DNA from: Arabidopsis thaliana
Lineage: Eukaryota > Streptophyta > Magnoliopsida > Brassicales > Brassicaceae
Direction: 5' to 3'
Assembly: GCF_000001735.4 (NCBI RefSeq)
Contig: NC_003074.8
Span: forward strand, 18,731,261-18,795,260
Length of the DNA stretch: 64,000 bases
The notes under the pieces are model-generated. The model worked only from the letters and a program-made list of their open reading frames with translations, searched no databases and had not been told where the DNA came from. Of the stretch, positions 46,001 through 59,271 are shown piece by piece. A program made the position numbers and the translations under genes. How positions within the stretch are numbered: the stretch's first letter is position 1; each line of letters starts with the position of its first letter.

Positions 46001-47960
46001 GGAAGTAATGCCATACATGAAGAATGAAGATGGAACCATCCCCTCAATAGTAGCTGATCATATTGGTGTTTACTTGGGCTGTGTCAAAGGCAGAGTTAAT
46101 GTGGTGGAAATTAAAGAAGACAGCTTAGTTTCTAAACCTGGAGGGCTTAGTTTGTTGGGTAAACCTGTATCGGATAAACCTCTGGCACTTCCTGCTGGTG
46201 AATCAAGTTCGATGATGGGTCTGGAATCCCTTGGAAAACAAAACGTAGCTGATGAACAGGCAAAGGCTGCTGAGGAATTCAAGAAAACAATGTATGGTGC
46301 TACTGGTGATGGCAGCAGCAGTGACGAGGAAGGTGTAACAAAACCTAAGAAGCTGCAGATTAGAATACGAGAAAAGCCAACATCTACCACCGTGGACGTC
46401 AATAAGCTTAAAGAAGCTGCTAAAACGTTTAAACTCGGAGATGGTCTAGGCTTAACAATGAGTAGAACAAAATCAATTAATGCTGGATCTCAGGATTTGG
46501 GTCAGATGTTAAGCCAGCCTTCTTCCTCAACAGTTGCAACTACAACTGCTCCAAGTTCTGCATCTGCTCCTGTTGATCCTTTTGCAATGAGCTCATGGAC
46601 ACAGCAACCTCAACCAGTTTCTCAACCAGCTCCACCTGGTGTAGCCGCGCCGATACCGGAAGACTTTTTCCAAAACACAATCCCATCTGTTGAGGTTGCC
46701 AAGACATTGCCTCCTCCTGGCACTTATCTTTCGAAAATGGACCAAGCTGCTCGAGCTGCAATAGCTGCACAGGGTGGTCCAAATCAAGCAAATAATACTC
46801 CTCTGCCTGATATTGGTCTTCCCGATGGTGGTGTTCCTCAACAGTATCCTCAACAAACAAGTCAACAACCTGGTGCGCCATTTCAGACTGTTGGACTTCC
46901 TGACGGCGGTGTTCGTCAACAGTATCCTGGTCAGAACCAGGTGCCATCTCAGGTTCCCGTTTCTACACAGCCTCTTGATCTTAGCGTTCTTGGAGTTCCA
47001 AATACCGGCGATTCTGGTAAGCCTCCTGGACAACCTCAATCGCCTCCTGCATCAGTTCGTCCTGGACAGGTAAATGTGAATTTGATTTTGGAATTCACTA
47101 ATTAATCTTTCTGATGTTTCTTATTACATATATAGATCAAATCCAACACGTAAAAGTGCATATCTTATTGTTTGCTTTTCTCCTCAGGTTCCACGTGGAG
47201 CTGCAGCTCCGGTTTGTTTCAAGACTGGACTTGCCCATCTTGAACAAAACCAGCTTCCAGATGCACTGTCTTGCTTTGACGAAGCATTCTTGGCTCTGGC
47301 TAAGGATCAATCGCGTGGTGCAGATATCAAAGCTCAAGCCACAATCTGTGCTCAGTACAAGATAGCTGTAACTCTCCTTCGGGTAACTAACTCTCGTCGA
47401 TCTCCCCTGTAATGAGTTTAGATTCTGCTCAAACGATGAGACCATCTTATCAATGCTTTTTTTCTCCTCTCTCCCATTTGCAGGAAATCTTGAGGCTACA
47501 AAGAGTCCAAGGTGCAAGTGCATTAAGCGCAAAGGACGAAATGGCAAGACTTTCAAGGCATCTAGCTTCACTGCCACTACTAGCCAAGCACCGTATAAAC
47601 TGCATACGTACTGCAATCAAAAGAAACATGGAAGTTCAAAACTATGGCTACTCAAAGCAGATGCTGGAACTTCTTTTATCAAAGGCACCAGCGAGTAAGC
47701 AAGAGGAATTAAGAGGACTAGTCGATCTCTGTGTCCAGAGAGGCACATCGAACAAATCCATTGACCCGCTTGAAGATCCTTCTCAGTTATGCTCAGCTAC
47801 GCTCAGCAGATTATCGACTATTGGATACGATGTTTGTGATCTCTGTGGTGCTAAGTTTGCTGCTCTTTCGTCGCCCGGTTGTATCATATGCGGTATGGGA
47901 AGCATCAAACGCTCTGATGCACTCGCTGGACCTGCACCTGTATCCACACCGTTTGGCTAA
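40032..47960 (+). CDS. TWD40-1: TWD40-1, TPLATE endocytic complex subunit
   Basis: Twenty-four coding exons give 1,606 residues: 40032-40167, 40249-40358, 40465-40630, 40717-40817, 40914-40986, 41091-41226, 41334-41494, 41620-41744, 41826-41925, 42096-42186, 42320-42371, 42462-42563, 42637-42783, 42856-43018, 43337-43567, 43678-43832, 44217-44345, 44453-44570, 44651-44846, 45026-45137, 45221-45375, 45680-47069, 47188-47382, 47484-47960. The N-terminal third is WD40 repeats (for example WDVSTERPN, DGSLQVWKT). An alpha-solenoid/TPR-like middle follows, then a low-complexity Pro/Gln part with two GLPDGGV repeats (exon 22). The C-terminus has a CxxC...CxxC pair (CDLCGAK, GCIICG). The product belongs to the plant TPLATE complex for clathrin-mediated endocytosis at the plasma membrane. 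Two introns are non-standard (GC-AG after 42563, AT-AC after 44345). A 5' UTR intron likely ends at 40026. Confidence 0.95.
42564..42636 (+). other. GC-AG intron in TWD40-1
   Basis: The exon ends TGCCAG and the intron begins GCATGT; the next exon begins CCATTTCATTTGG after TGACAG. The only nearby GT would put the next exon out of frame, so GC is the donor. The result reads through CQPFHLELNFF. Confidence 0.85.
44346..44452 (+). other. U12-type AT-AC intron in TWD40-1
   Basis: The donor is ATATCCTGA, nearly the minor-spliceosome consensus ATATCCTTT. The branch site TCCTTAAC at 44435-44442 lies 10-12 nt before the terminal AC (44451-44452). Joining 44345 to 44453 keeps the frame as GLPSFRSLLWVGPALLF. 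The AG eight bases further on would change the frame product to an unrelated peptide. Confidence 0.88.
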
Positions 47961-47999
47961 AGGTTATAGACACTATCACCGTTGGTGTTAATCAACATC

Positions 48000-48460
48000 T
48001 AAGCAAATTTCAAACTGGTTACATGTACGAACTCATTCGATCGATTTTGTGGGTTTGATTTTGATTTATTCGTCTGTATATGATTTGATTATTTGTATCT
48101 GTTTATTTTCCGTACGTAGCTAATACAATTTGTTGAGATATTTACGTGCTTTTGAATTTTAATTTACCTCATTGAAGGTAACAAATATTAAGAAGCTCAT
48201 TATTAGTCCATATCAACACTACGGACGATATAATGAGTATTTAAAATCATAATTAACAAATAATATCAATAAACAAGCTCGTACAATACAAAGAGTTTCA
48301 AATGTTAACACAACAATTTGTATCCCTAATTTTATTCATGATCTAGAATTATGAATCCAGTATAAAATGGTACCAATGGGTATAATCTATTACACTATAA
48401 TTTATAAAAATACATATCGTAAACCAATGTATTAGATATAGCTATAAACTATTAAACCTT
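48000..48460. other. Spacer between convergent genes
   Basis: TWD40-1 3' UTR (to about 48160) and the CEP9 3' flank. No further gene. Confidence 0.5.
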
Positions 48461-48462
48461 TT

Positions 48463-49194
48463 TTAAGCTTTAGGTTCATCGTTCTTGACAGCATGACCAA
48501 CCCCGGGGCTATGTCCTGGTGTCGTGGGTTTGAAGTCATCTCCTTTCTTATGGCCCATACCGGGACTGTTTCCTGGAGTTGTAGGTGCGAAATCATCGGT
48601 AGATCCGGTTTTGAAATGATCTTGACCGTTCATTTTCTGCAATCGTATTTCTTCCGTGGGTGCGAAGTCATCTTTAAACCCTTTAACATTTGCATGCCCT
48701 TTCTTGTGACCTATCCCAGGACTGTTTCCCGGAGAAGTAGGTGCAAAATCGTCCGTAGATCCGGTTTTGAAATGATTTTGACCGTTTGTTTGTTGAAGCT
48801 TTCTTCCTTCCTTGTGTTTGAAGTCATCTTCGGAACTTTCAACATTGACATTTCCTTTCTTGTGTCCCACCCCGGGACTGTGTCCAGGGGAAGTAGGTGC
48901 AAAATCATCTGTAGATCCGGTTTTGAAATGATCTTGAACGTTAGTTTTCAGCAACTTTCTTCCTTCCGTGGGCTTGAAGTCATCTTGAAACCCTTCAACA
49001 TTCACATTACCTTTTTTGTGTCCCACACCAGGACTGTTTCCTGGAGAAGTGGGCACGAAATCATCTGTAAATCCAGCTTTAAAATGATCTTGGTCGTTTG
49101 TTTTCCTCAAGCTTCTTGCTTCAGTGGTGATTGGTGTTTGGTAAAATACCATCGAGATGACGATAGAGGTCAAAGTGATAGAGAGTAGTTTCAT
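48463..49194 (-). CDS. CEP9: Multi-copy C-terminally encoded peptide precursor CEP9
   Basis: A single exon on the minus strand, 243 residues. The signal peptide is MKLLSITLTSIVISMVFYQ, cleaved around TEA. Five CEP domains follow: DFVPTSPGNSPGVGH, DFAPTSPGHSPGVGH, DFAPTSPGNSPGIGH, DFAPTTPGNSPGMGH and DFKPTTPGHSPGVGH, each flanked by cleavage-site basic residues (HKKG) and repeated spacers with DHFKTGSTD. Mature 15-mers with hydroxyproline are secreted and perceived by CEPR1/CEPR2, linked to nitrogen demand and root growth. The last spacer is only three residues, so domains 4 and 5 nearly touch. Prepropeptide layout and repeat number match CEP9 as I recall it (At3g50610). Confidence 0.96.
   Translation of the reverse strand: MKLLSITLTSIVISMVFYQTPITTEARSLRKTNDQDHFKAGFTDDFVPTSPGNSPGVGHKKGNVNVEGFQDDFKPTEGRKLLKTNVQDHFKTGSTDDFAPTSPGHSPGVGHKKGNVNVESSEDDFKHKEGRKLQQTNGQNHFKTGSTDDFAPTSPGNSPGIGHKKGHANVKGFKDDFAPTEEIRLQKMNGQDHFKTGSTDDFAPTTPGNSPGMGHKKGDDFKPTTPGHSPGVGHAVKNDEPKA
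48490..49062 (-). repeat. Five CEP-domain repeats in CEP9
   Basis: Near-identical repeats of about 150-155 bp (domain plus spacer) encode the five peptides, with the final unit shortened. Expansion by unequal exchange is likely. Confidence 0.85.
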
Positions 49195-49290
49195 GTTGTT
49201 GTTTTTTGTGGATTTAGAAGCAAGGTTTAGGAGTTTGTATATATGAGTAGTTATGCTGAAATTTGCAGTAAGAGTGCCCCAAAGAGAATG

Positions 49291-49300
49291 TATTTATAGT
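49291..49300 (-). promoter_or_regulatory. TATA box of CEP9
   Basis: On the minus strand ACTATAAATA lies about 100 bp upstream of the ATG. Confidence 0.5.
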
Positions 49301-49304
49301 GCCA

Positions 49305-52300
49305 TGAGATTGCTTATGTTGCTGTTCATTAAATTTAATGTGTAGACACAATGGCCACACTGGTTGATTTTGGACCGTCTATCTATTAATTTAAGATTAT
49401 CAAAGTATTCATATATATTTTTTTATCAACAAAGTATTTATATATCAAGGCCGTTTTTAATTTTTTGAAGGGTGTTCGAATACATTTAGTCACGAATTTT
49501 TATTTTTTTCGATGAAAATTAACAATACGTTTCTCATATATTTAGTTCCTTGTTTCTCTAAATTAAAAAAAAAAAAAAAGATCAAGGAGATGATAAAAAA
49601 ATTCGTTGATATGATCATATGAATGTTAAATTTCATTACAATGGAAGGAAATGATAAATTGATGATGAACTTTTTTATATGACAATTTGAGATAGAATTC
49701 GATTAACCTTCGCACCTCGAACATTACTAATTAGTTTACTTTGGCATGATATACCAAAAAATATATAGTTACTAATTAATTAGTTCTTTGCTTCTTTACT
49801 GAATTCTCCATTTGCACATGCAAATATGACGACATGTCGACATAGTATAATTGTATAAATTATATACCTATTCAAATACATTATAACAACAAGTGTGCAC
49901 GCATTCTTATTTTGTTGCTCGTGCATGGTTATAATTGAAATAGAAAATGCTATAATAGACTATCAATGGACGGACGATAAATAGAGCCTCTGGTTAAAGG
50001 AGATTCCAAAATATTGATAGATTGCTATTTCTGATGAAGGTTAATCATACAATATTACAAAGTCGGTCCGAAACCTCTCGTAGTGCTCCATTGTTGAATA
50101 TACAACACATATTTGTATTCCGAAAGATTTTTAACGATGGAAATAATAACATTTGGTTTGAAAATTATATTAATAATCTAAATTAATTGGTTCATTGTTT
50201 TTAAAATGAATTCAAAGGCTAAGAAAAGACTCCCTTCGCCACCACAGAAATGCATTTTCAACAACACAATCACACGAGTTTAAAGAAGACTAATGATTTG
50301 ACAAAAGATCTTTATAATTGACTTTTCTCTCCTTTAAGGCTTTAAAAGTCGAATGGTTAGTGTAAAATACTAAATAGGATTCTATGCATGTTTGACTATA
50401 TATTGTGCAACATACTGTTGAGATTTTTATATACCGTGTATAGTACTTTTTCATGCTAAGCATAATAAGATGATCTTAGTCACAAATATAAAGATCTTCC
50501 ACTACCCCATGAAAAGTGTTGCCTACCACCAATTTTCTTCCTGTTGTTGATATGCAAAGACTTCGCAATGAACCAAAACTCTTTGAATAATATTTAGAGA
50601 TGGTTTACCGCTTACCTTTAAATTTTGTGTTTATTTCGAATGTCATTTAAGTGATTTTCCAATGAATAAGAATTTTTTTTTGTTTTCAATATACTTGGAA
50701 TACATGAAAGTTTGGTTATTGTGGATTCATTTTTTTTGGAAAGTTCCAAACATTGAAGGTTGAGTCGTCCATATTATAAAAACATCATATATTGTTTGTT
50801 GCATTGCTCATATAAAGAATATATATATATATTTCGTCCTCTTTCTGAATCTTATATATATACTAAAATGTTAATAGTTTAACTCGACAAAAAATGCGAT
50901 ACCGGTCTTCAATTGAGGAGACGAAAATCGCTATATTAGAACAATTTTATTGACTTGTAGTTTGTGGATGTTATTGATTTCCTTGCCAACTCGCATGTGT
51001 CCGACAACGCCGCCAAGCTTCTAAGGAATATACCATTTCCAAATAAATAATAATGACAAAATATCAAACCAAAAGAGGGAATAAAAAATAAACCAAAACA
51101 TAGAAAAGCCATGTAGTCAATAGATTCACTAGAATAATGTCAAAGGCACTATCCCCATCAACAAAACCACTACTATACCGTCCCTACCAGTCACCACTAA
51201 GTTAAAAAAATTTGGTGTTCAGCATCATAATATGTTTTTGGTTCTAAATATATATCTTTATACAAATTTTATAACATGTAAATGATGTAGCCGGAATAAA
51301 TCGTCTGTTTTCGAACTAGCACATATTTTATATAACTATATCGAAAATGATCGGAATGGTTGAAGAATGCGCATGCATGTTAATACAAATACTTGATATT
51401 ACCGAAAAGGGATTATAAAAGTAACAAAATAGTGAATATCATGGCCTTTTTTGTATAAAGGCTTAAAAATAGTGAATGACATGTTGAAAGGGAAAGAAAG
51501 CATTTTTAATTTGGTTGGCTCCTGCACACAGGGAAGTTTCCACTAACGTAGCCTCCGCCACCCTAGGCTTCTATTTATATTTAGAACAAGTTGTTGTTGT
51601 CTTTTTTTCCATACAGAAACGAGAACAGTTTCGCAAAAACGATAATGTGCTTTCTCTTAATCATCACTAGTCATTTTAAACTTAATCGTACATAACCTTG
51701 TAAATTACAAATCTTGATCATAATCCCTACCATCAATCAACTTCTCTACCTCTTTGTTAATATGATAAATGCGCACACAAACTTGCATATAATATGTATG
51801 TGGCATGAATTCATATATATATATATGAAGATCAATATGAAAAGTATATATAATTTACTATTTCCACAAAACTTTTTTGAATTAATAGATAGACGAATCT
51901 TAGATTCTAAATATTTTTGTTGAAGCCTGAATTTTGAGAACTATGTAAAAAAACAAAATAAAAACAGAAGAGTTTTGACGATTAAACAAAACAAGAGAGT
52001 GACGAATTCCCCTTTGTTAACTAGGGATTACTTTGAAATAAGAAAATATGTATTATTCTTTATATATGGCTTTAGAAAGTCAAAAGAAATGGAAATAACT
52101 ATTTGAAAATCACGCGTACGTGTGATTGTCTTAAGAGTTTTTGAAGTCTAGGGTTCTCTTTAATTATCAACGGGAGAATTAATAATGTGATTTAGAAGGT
52201 AAGCACCAAAATCTATGTGAACATAACATATATATTATATTTGGTTTTGTGATTGAGTTTCACCATCAGAAATTTTACTTTAATTTGACAAAAAAAAAAA

Positions 52301-53700
52301 ATACTTTTAATTATGTGGTGTTATTATGTATGGTTCGTGTTTGTCAAAGCCATCGAAACGGATTTGTTGGTACGTATTATCACGAGGTCATGAGGACATA
52401 ATGATTGTGTTTAATTTACGCATTTTTCAATTGGTGTATTACAACACAATTTGCTTCTTTTTTTGTTTTAACACTAATCGATTCGTTTATACAAAAAATG
52501 AATGCGTTATTAATGAACTGTCGCAGTAACATATGTTCATAGAAAAGGTCACACTATTCCAATATTAAAACATCACGAACGAATCAATTTTTATAAGGAA
52601 TCAGAAGTCACGATCATAGATTTGTAAGGCTGTTTCACTAACCTTTCCAACCTTAAAGTTGGTCCGTCTCAAAATTCTAGCGGTTCAGAATCATTCTTCA
52701 CTCTATGCTTTTTTTCTCCTTTTTCTTTTTTTCCCTTTTTTGGTATGTTATAGCTTATAGGCATCTTTCTTTCATTTAATTACATTATTTCGAAGCTTCT
52801 TTGTTTACTTCTTACCCCCAAAGGCCAAAGTGAATCTTTTATAATGAAAGTTGAGATATTATTCTCTCTGATTTGATAAGTAGACTGTAGTACAATTGTA
52901 CAACTTTAGTTTTCAGTTATATAATATTTTCTCATAAAAACTAAAGAAGATTATAGTAATTAATGAATTAAGACTCAAATAATGCCGAAAACAACAACCA
53001 TTTATTTCTGAGGATTGTTAAGTAACTAGTTTTTTTTTTGAATTTATGAGTAACTAGTTTTGATAACGATTTTGGACAAAGTACCATTCGCAGTTGTACG
53101 TAATTGTATTCTTTTTGGTTAAATAATGTGTCATCGAGTAAAATATCATGTTATCGAGTTAAATATCACTCACATATCAATGAATACGAAGTAGTATTGC
53201 CGTATAAGATATCGTGAATAGGAATAAAATAGTGTACCATTAGATAAAAGGAGCATGTTGTTTAAACCTCACGTGAAACGATTAGCAATTACATGTACAC
53301 CTTTATTTCTCGTGAAAATATTTATTTCTCCAGCATGATTTACGGTCGACGAGAATAGACCCAACATGAATAATGTTAAGGCTCCAAAGAAGTCAAATAT
53401 GTCAAAGTCAAAAATCGAATGGTCTTACTGGGCCTAATTTCAAGGCCCATTTCATCATCTATGAAATAGTGAAAAAAGTACATCAGAATGTAAGAACAGA
53501 TCATAACTCAAATCAACAATCACAAAACAAACCTCTAAAAATAAGCAATACAGTTTTCCAGTTCCTCCTATACATCCAATGAGAAGAAAACAAAATCATT
53601 TATGTGCTAAAAAGATAACAAAAATAGAAGATGATAAAGGAAAAGATCAACAAGTAGTTGAGCCGAAGAACCTAAGAAGTAGAAAAGCTTCAAACTTAGA
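49305..53700. other. Long intergenic region
   Basis: About 4.4 kb of AT-rich DNA between divergent promoter-side CEP9 and the 3' end of the sulfotransferase gene. Short open frames (for example 51714, 52326, 53373) have no coding character that I recognise. No RNA gene or complete transposon was identified. Confidence 0.5.
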
Positions 53701-53732
53701 AGACCTTTTTTTCACTAAGATAGTTTAAAACA

Positions 53733-55487
53733 CTAATAATCAGCTCGTAGAAATTTCTCGTACTCAGTCCCATTCAAAGTCTTGTTTATATCTTCCCAAT
53801 TCTTTATATGATCTGACAAATCTCCTCTATGTATTTTCACCTGTCTGCTTGACAAATCCTTCACTGGAATGTTCAAAAACTCTTGAACTTGTTTCAATGT
53901 CTGCATCAAACTCCATAGGTATTAACAACCGCGTTAAGCAAAAGACAATAGCGTAGCTTTGATTATTTCGAAAGCTTACCGTTTGATTTGTTATGAGATC
54001 TTCGTAGAAGACAACAATATGACGAGTGGTATTGAAATATTCTAAAGCCTTTGCAGCTGAATTCTCTGTTTCTTGTAAATCGTGGATCAACGATGTCGAG
54101 TTGATTACCGGCTTATATCTAGAAAGTGCATCTGCCTGCAGTGGAATCAAAAGAATCAAGAAACCAACAAACTCAAGAATCCAAAACATTTGTATGCAAA
54201 AAAAAAAGAACCTCTGCAGGAGAATGAACATGAGACTTATGAGTTCCATTCAAAAGCTTAGCATAACGGTCATAAGAATTTGCCAACACAGAAACCATTC
54301 TTCTTAAAGGATTCCTTCTAAACAGAAATATCGCAGAGACGCCTCTTCGGTTAAAGTACTCTACTATGTCTTTATGGTTCTCCAACAAACCCTGCAACAG
54401 AATCTGATTAAGAACTCTAAAATCCGTAAGTACTTGGCTCGGTAACGATGTTTAATACCTGGTTAAGCATCCATTTGAAACCAATAGCAGCAGAACATTC
54501 GTTCTTTGAAGCACTCGTAAACCAATCAAGATTATAAACTCTATCAAGAGTCTGAATGATTGAAGAAATGTTTTTCCTTCGATCCAAAACAGAGAAAATC
54601 TCTCCATTAGAACTCACATTGTTATGACTATTCAACAATGTTTCGAACCAACCGCTTCCTGATCTCTGCATCGACAATATCGCAAAGTACCTCACCGGAT
54701 TATGTCCACATTCAGCTCTAGTTTAAGACAACCCAAAACAAAGATTTAAACAAAGGAACAAACCAAAGAGAGTCAAAAACATAGACAAGAACAGAACTGG
54801 TATATTAGTTACCTATTAAAAGTCTGAGGCTTTGGATAATGAATCCGAGTAACAAAGCGTAGCGAGTGAGAATCAATAGGACTAGTTTGGACAAGTTGGG
54901 AGGTTTGGAAGCTGACATTACTTAACTGTTTTAAGCAAACAGCGCAAATGTAGAGACCACAAACCATAGCAAACACTAAAACAATCATCCTTAAGAATAA
55001 TGGTGATTTCTTTGGTTGCTTTATAACAATCGCTGCACTGTCCTGTTACAAACAACAACCAAATCAAGAGTCTTTAGTTGCCTAGAGAATTGATTTTAAA
55101 ACCCTAAATCAAACTATTTCAAGTGAATCTTCTTCCTTAATTGCTCTCTCTAGGGCTTTTGTTGGCTCTTCGTTTTCTTGTTTCAAATAGAAACAACACT
55201 TTGGTTCAAAATTAAGTCGGAATCAAGAATATGAAAACACAGAGCAGACAAGAATCTACTGCTAAACCCTAAACCAATCACATTCATTTACAACGGAGAA
55301 ATAACAGAGAGACTCAAAAATCATGACTTTTCCTTATGAAATCTTTGCAAAAAACAGAACTTTTTGGTAGATTCCATTGATAAAACATACATGCAGAGAT
55401 ACCCAGAAGCTTAATCACAAAAAGAGACACGAGAGAGAGAGAAAGAAAGAGAAGAACCTTGCCGAATAAACAGATATACTCCGCCAT
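53733..55487 (-). CDS. Sulfotransferase-like type II membrane protein
   Basis: Six coding exons on the minus strand: 55487-55458, 55042-54813, 54717-54459, 54391-54212, 54135-53980 and 53900-53733, all GT-AG, giving 340 residues. A single N-terminal membrane span (LRMIVLVFAMVCGLYICAVC, residues about 29-48) makes a type II Golgi-like topology. The PAPS-binding regions are visible: SMQRSGSGWFETLLNS for the 5'-phosphosulfate loop and IFLFRRNPLRRMVSVLAN for the 3'-phosphate site. Several NxS/T glycosylation sites lie in the luminal part. It belongs to the P-loop sulfotransferase family; the substrate is unknown (a glycan or peptide is plausible). The first coding exon is only 30 bp. From memory it is At3g50620. 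Confidence 0.92.
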
Positions 55488-55699
55488 TGAAGCTTCTAGA
55501 AGCTTATGAAACAGAGATAATGTTAAAAGCAGAAGCTTTTTAGATACAGAGACGAGATTACAGATTCATGAATCCACTTCAAGCTACAGAGAATCTAAAG
55601 AAGAAGAAGAAGGTAAAAGAGTTCAAAGCAAGTTGTGTTCTGAGCAAAAGAAAGATTTTGTAATATTATAAACGTGGAAAGTAGAGCCATTGTCATTAA

Positions 55700-58600
55700 A
55701 ACATGGGGACTGTCCTTTTTTTCTTCTTCTTCGCTACTTAATCTCAGTAATTAATTACTACAAACCTAATTTACAAAATTTGGCTAATTTTATCCACAAA
55801 TTCAAGATACAAAAGTGTTCAGATTAGGAAATTATTAAAAGCTTTTTAATAAATTGACTTGTTGATACTATTTCTCATTTGGTGTCATTACGTAAGTTCC
55901 CTTATTAATATGTTTAAGTAGAAACTTAGAAGTTGACTATAAATTAGTTAAAAAGGTTAATTATGAATTTGATTATTTCAAATTTATTTTATGAATGAAA
56001 TTTAAATTAAAGTGGAGACACAATATCAATTAAAAGAGAGAGCCACTGTGTCACGCGTGACCGTCCGTTCTGAAACGTTACACTTTTGACTTTATTTCTT
56101 GTTTAATATATAGTTTTGTTTTTGAATAATATCGTTTAGTATATATAGTTTTTGCTTCGTAATTACTCTAAACTTAAAATGAATAGTTGTTGGTCTCTTG
56201 TTTACAGCTTTACATTAATAGTAGTGATACTTTACACTAAGAATAATAATGAAAAATGATTCTTCCATGCTGAGTTACTGTATTAAATTTGATTAAAGTC
56301 TTTTATAATATACTACATATTGATACGAATCATTAGGTTGTCTTTATTTACTAACCTTGTTTTAGCGGAAGTTATTATGTCCCTTTTCATCTAACTATAT
56401 TTATCTAATTTATCTATATTTGATCATTTAGTTTATGATTGATCTAATATATTTATTCATTGAACGAATCTTGTTGGCAAACAGACTTAAATTTCTGAAG
56501 CGGGATGAGAAGGAAAGAGACTTTTGAAGTTTCTCGCGTACGATTTTAATTGATTAATAATGTTGTTAGTTTGAAAGTGTTAATCAAAATACATAGTAAA
56601 AAGAATAGTTGCCATATAAAAAATTTCTTTTAAAGATCCTAAACACACACAGAATATTCAATCTTTTTGTTATATTATTATATATATAAAAGATAATACA
56701 TTTTTCATATAATTAACCACTAAAAATACAAACGCATATATGACCAAAAAAAAACGTTTAGAAACACAATGACACATAAGAGTTCGAGCTGCCGACACCG
56801 TACGTTACAACTTATAACTGGTCGGCTTATCAAACCGAATCAATAGTGTTTATTTGGTCTTTACGAGATAACATGTAATAGTAACGACTAAAAAACGTAA
56901 TCGGAGTATAAGCTTTGTTAATACAAAATAGTGTATAACCAGGTTTGTCGCAGTTTGAGACGGTCGTCCATTGATGATAGCGCCTTATTTGAGCAATCCT
57001 ATTTATTTTAGCCTGAGGGCTAGTGTGATTCCATGCGTCCATATTTATTGCAAACATACATGATACATGGTAAATAGTAAATCTATATCAAAATTTAACC
57101 CTAAAACATACTTAATATACCTAACTTTTTCATGTGAGTTATAAAGCCATATAAAGTTCAGGTTACATCTCTAGTCTCTACTCTCTACATAGTTATCATG
57201 TAATATATCATTGTTATTGTTAGGCATGAAAAAATTATCATTATTTAGGCTTAGGCATGCTATATAATTTGCATAGCATCATCATACACATAATAATAAA
57301 GTACAATTGTCCATGTTATACTTATATATATACATAGAGGAAAACTTTAAAATATTGCAAAAGCAGCCTCCATTATCACCCACCAAATTAGTTCTTTTCT
57401 TACACACCAAATTAGTTTTACTAGTTTATTTCATCGTTTTGTTTTAGAGGATAGAAAATGTATTAGTTTTCTTGTTCTACAAAGAAGAAAAAGAGAAGAA
57501 CTTTGTTTATTTGATATTGTCCTGTACTTATTTGTTTGAATATTCCTAACAAACGAAAAGGATTTTGAGTTGGTACCACATGGTTCAAGTCTTTGAACAT
57601 TTGAGTGGGATCCAACGTGGCTCTCATCGATGTAGGAATCAAATGGTGCGAGTCATTTTGGTCGACACTTGGAAGTTTGGTGATCTCGTAGATTTGTCTT
57701 ATTAAGTTGCGATCTTAGTTAATTGGCTAACATAGTTTTCATTTTTGCTAATTGTCATGGTCTTTTCTATACAAAATTTGTCTCAAAAGTGAAAAATTTC
57801 AAAAAAATTGTTGGGTTTGTTGAGCCATGTCAAGTGTTTTGTAATTTTTTTGCATTGCTGATTTTATCCCGCATAAGATTTGTAATTTTGTGAGCTGAAC
57901 AAAAAAATGTGTTTGCTTTTGACCCAATGAAATGATTATTTAGGCCCAGTAAAACTAGGCTACAAGAATAAAATTGTAGATTCTAACTGTTGGACCCATA
58001 AAATCAACGAAGCAGGCCCAATAAGCTGATATTTGAAAAAACCCATGTCAATTTCTTGATTCGAACGGAAGTTACAAGCTCATTTTGTATATTAAAAATA
58101 AAAGCCCAATACTCTATCACGGAATTTTATCTTTATTTTTGAAAAAATTTCATTCTGAGAAAAAACATATACATATATAATTCGAAACTATATTCCGAGA
58201 TTATATATGGTCATCAGTCTCTCCAGAGAAAATGTAATTTTAGTATCATGATATTTTTCGTCAATTTTGGACATTTTAGAAGAAAAGCACAACATGCAAA
58301 TGATTTTGTTTTGTTTTGTGCAATACAATATGCAAATGAAAGTAAAAAAGAAAAATTTGAAGTTCACTTAAGAAGTTTGTTTTTCTGTAATTATGTATTA
58401 TTCTGAAGAGAACATAATGATAATGTCCAAGAAAAAAAAGAAAAAAAAAAAGATTCCAGGCAGAGTAGATAAGCCAGTCGTTAGAAGTCAAATCAAATTT
58501 TCATAATTTATCAACTCTATATATTTTCTTATATAGCAAGTCGAATCATATTTTTGTCGTTATGCCTTGTAACAAACACATACAACATAATTGAATGATG

Positions 58601-59040
58601 AGAGACATATGTACAAACCAATGATACTTTAAAAATAAATGAAATATGTGAGGAAGAAAAAGAGACACGATGTCTAACAAGGAGACAATCTATACAAGCT
58701 ATTAATCTGCAAAGTATAAGAACAAGACGGCTAAAAACGTTAGAAAACAAAATGGTAAGAGCTTTCAGCAATGAAAAAAATGGTAAAATATTAAGAAATT
58801 GTCTTTTTTTTTTTTCATAAACCCGATCATAGATCCGGTCAGCCGTAGTAAAAACTTAACGAAGTGCTTCAGACTGGAGTTTTCTTTAAAGGTTCCGATT
58901 AATGTCACTAGACCATAACTCTACGGGTGATTAAGAAAAAACTAAAACATGTAAAAGAGAATGATAAGATAAAAAGTTTTATATATTATATTGTTTTTGT
59001 TCGGGTTTAGTGTGGTTGTAAGATGGTGATCAATCACAAT
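55700..59040. other. Long intergenic region
   Basis: About 3.3 kb, AT-rich, no convincing gene. It begins with the sulfotransferase promoter and contains no recognised TE ends. A 75-codon minus-strand frame at 56830-57057 has mixed composition but no known motif. Confidence 0.45.
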
Positions 59041-59068
59041 TGTCATTTTAGAAGAACAAGAAGATTGG

Positions 59069-59113
59069 ACACGTGGCAGAAAATAAAGAACCCATAATTA
59101 AGTGTCCACGTGG
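59069..59113. promoter_or_regulatory. Paired ABRE/G-box elements
   Basis: ACACGTGGCA at 59069-59078 and CCACGTGG at 59106-59113 are ABRE/G-box cores about 37 bp apart. Paired ABREs usually mark ABA- or stress-responsive promoters. They lie about 160 bp upstream of the small frame at 59272. Confidence 0.5.
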
Positions 59114-59271
59114 TAACCCCTAATAGACAACGATGGACCATGAAGAAAGGCACACACGTTAAGATCACTTCGACTCGAAGTTCATTTACTCTACCCATCC
59201 TAACATTACGACACCATTTCGTTGTCCTTTCTTCTCCTTCCCAGTTCCCACTATTCCACTAACCACCAAAA

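Noticed and set aside
46540-47039. Minus-strand frames inside TWD40-1 exon 22
   Set aside because: Antisense of the Pro/Gln-rich region; no independent evidence.
48493-49188. 231-codon plus-strand frame opposite CEP9
   Set aside because: Fully overlaps CEP9 repeats antisense and shows no recognisable family; the repeat periodicity explains its openness.
56830-57057. 75-codon minus-strand frame with mixed composition
   Set aside because: No motif, no splice partners and no promoter signal recognised; left as unassigned.
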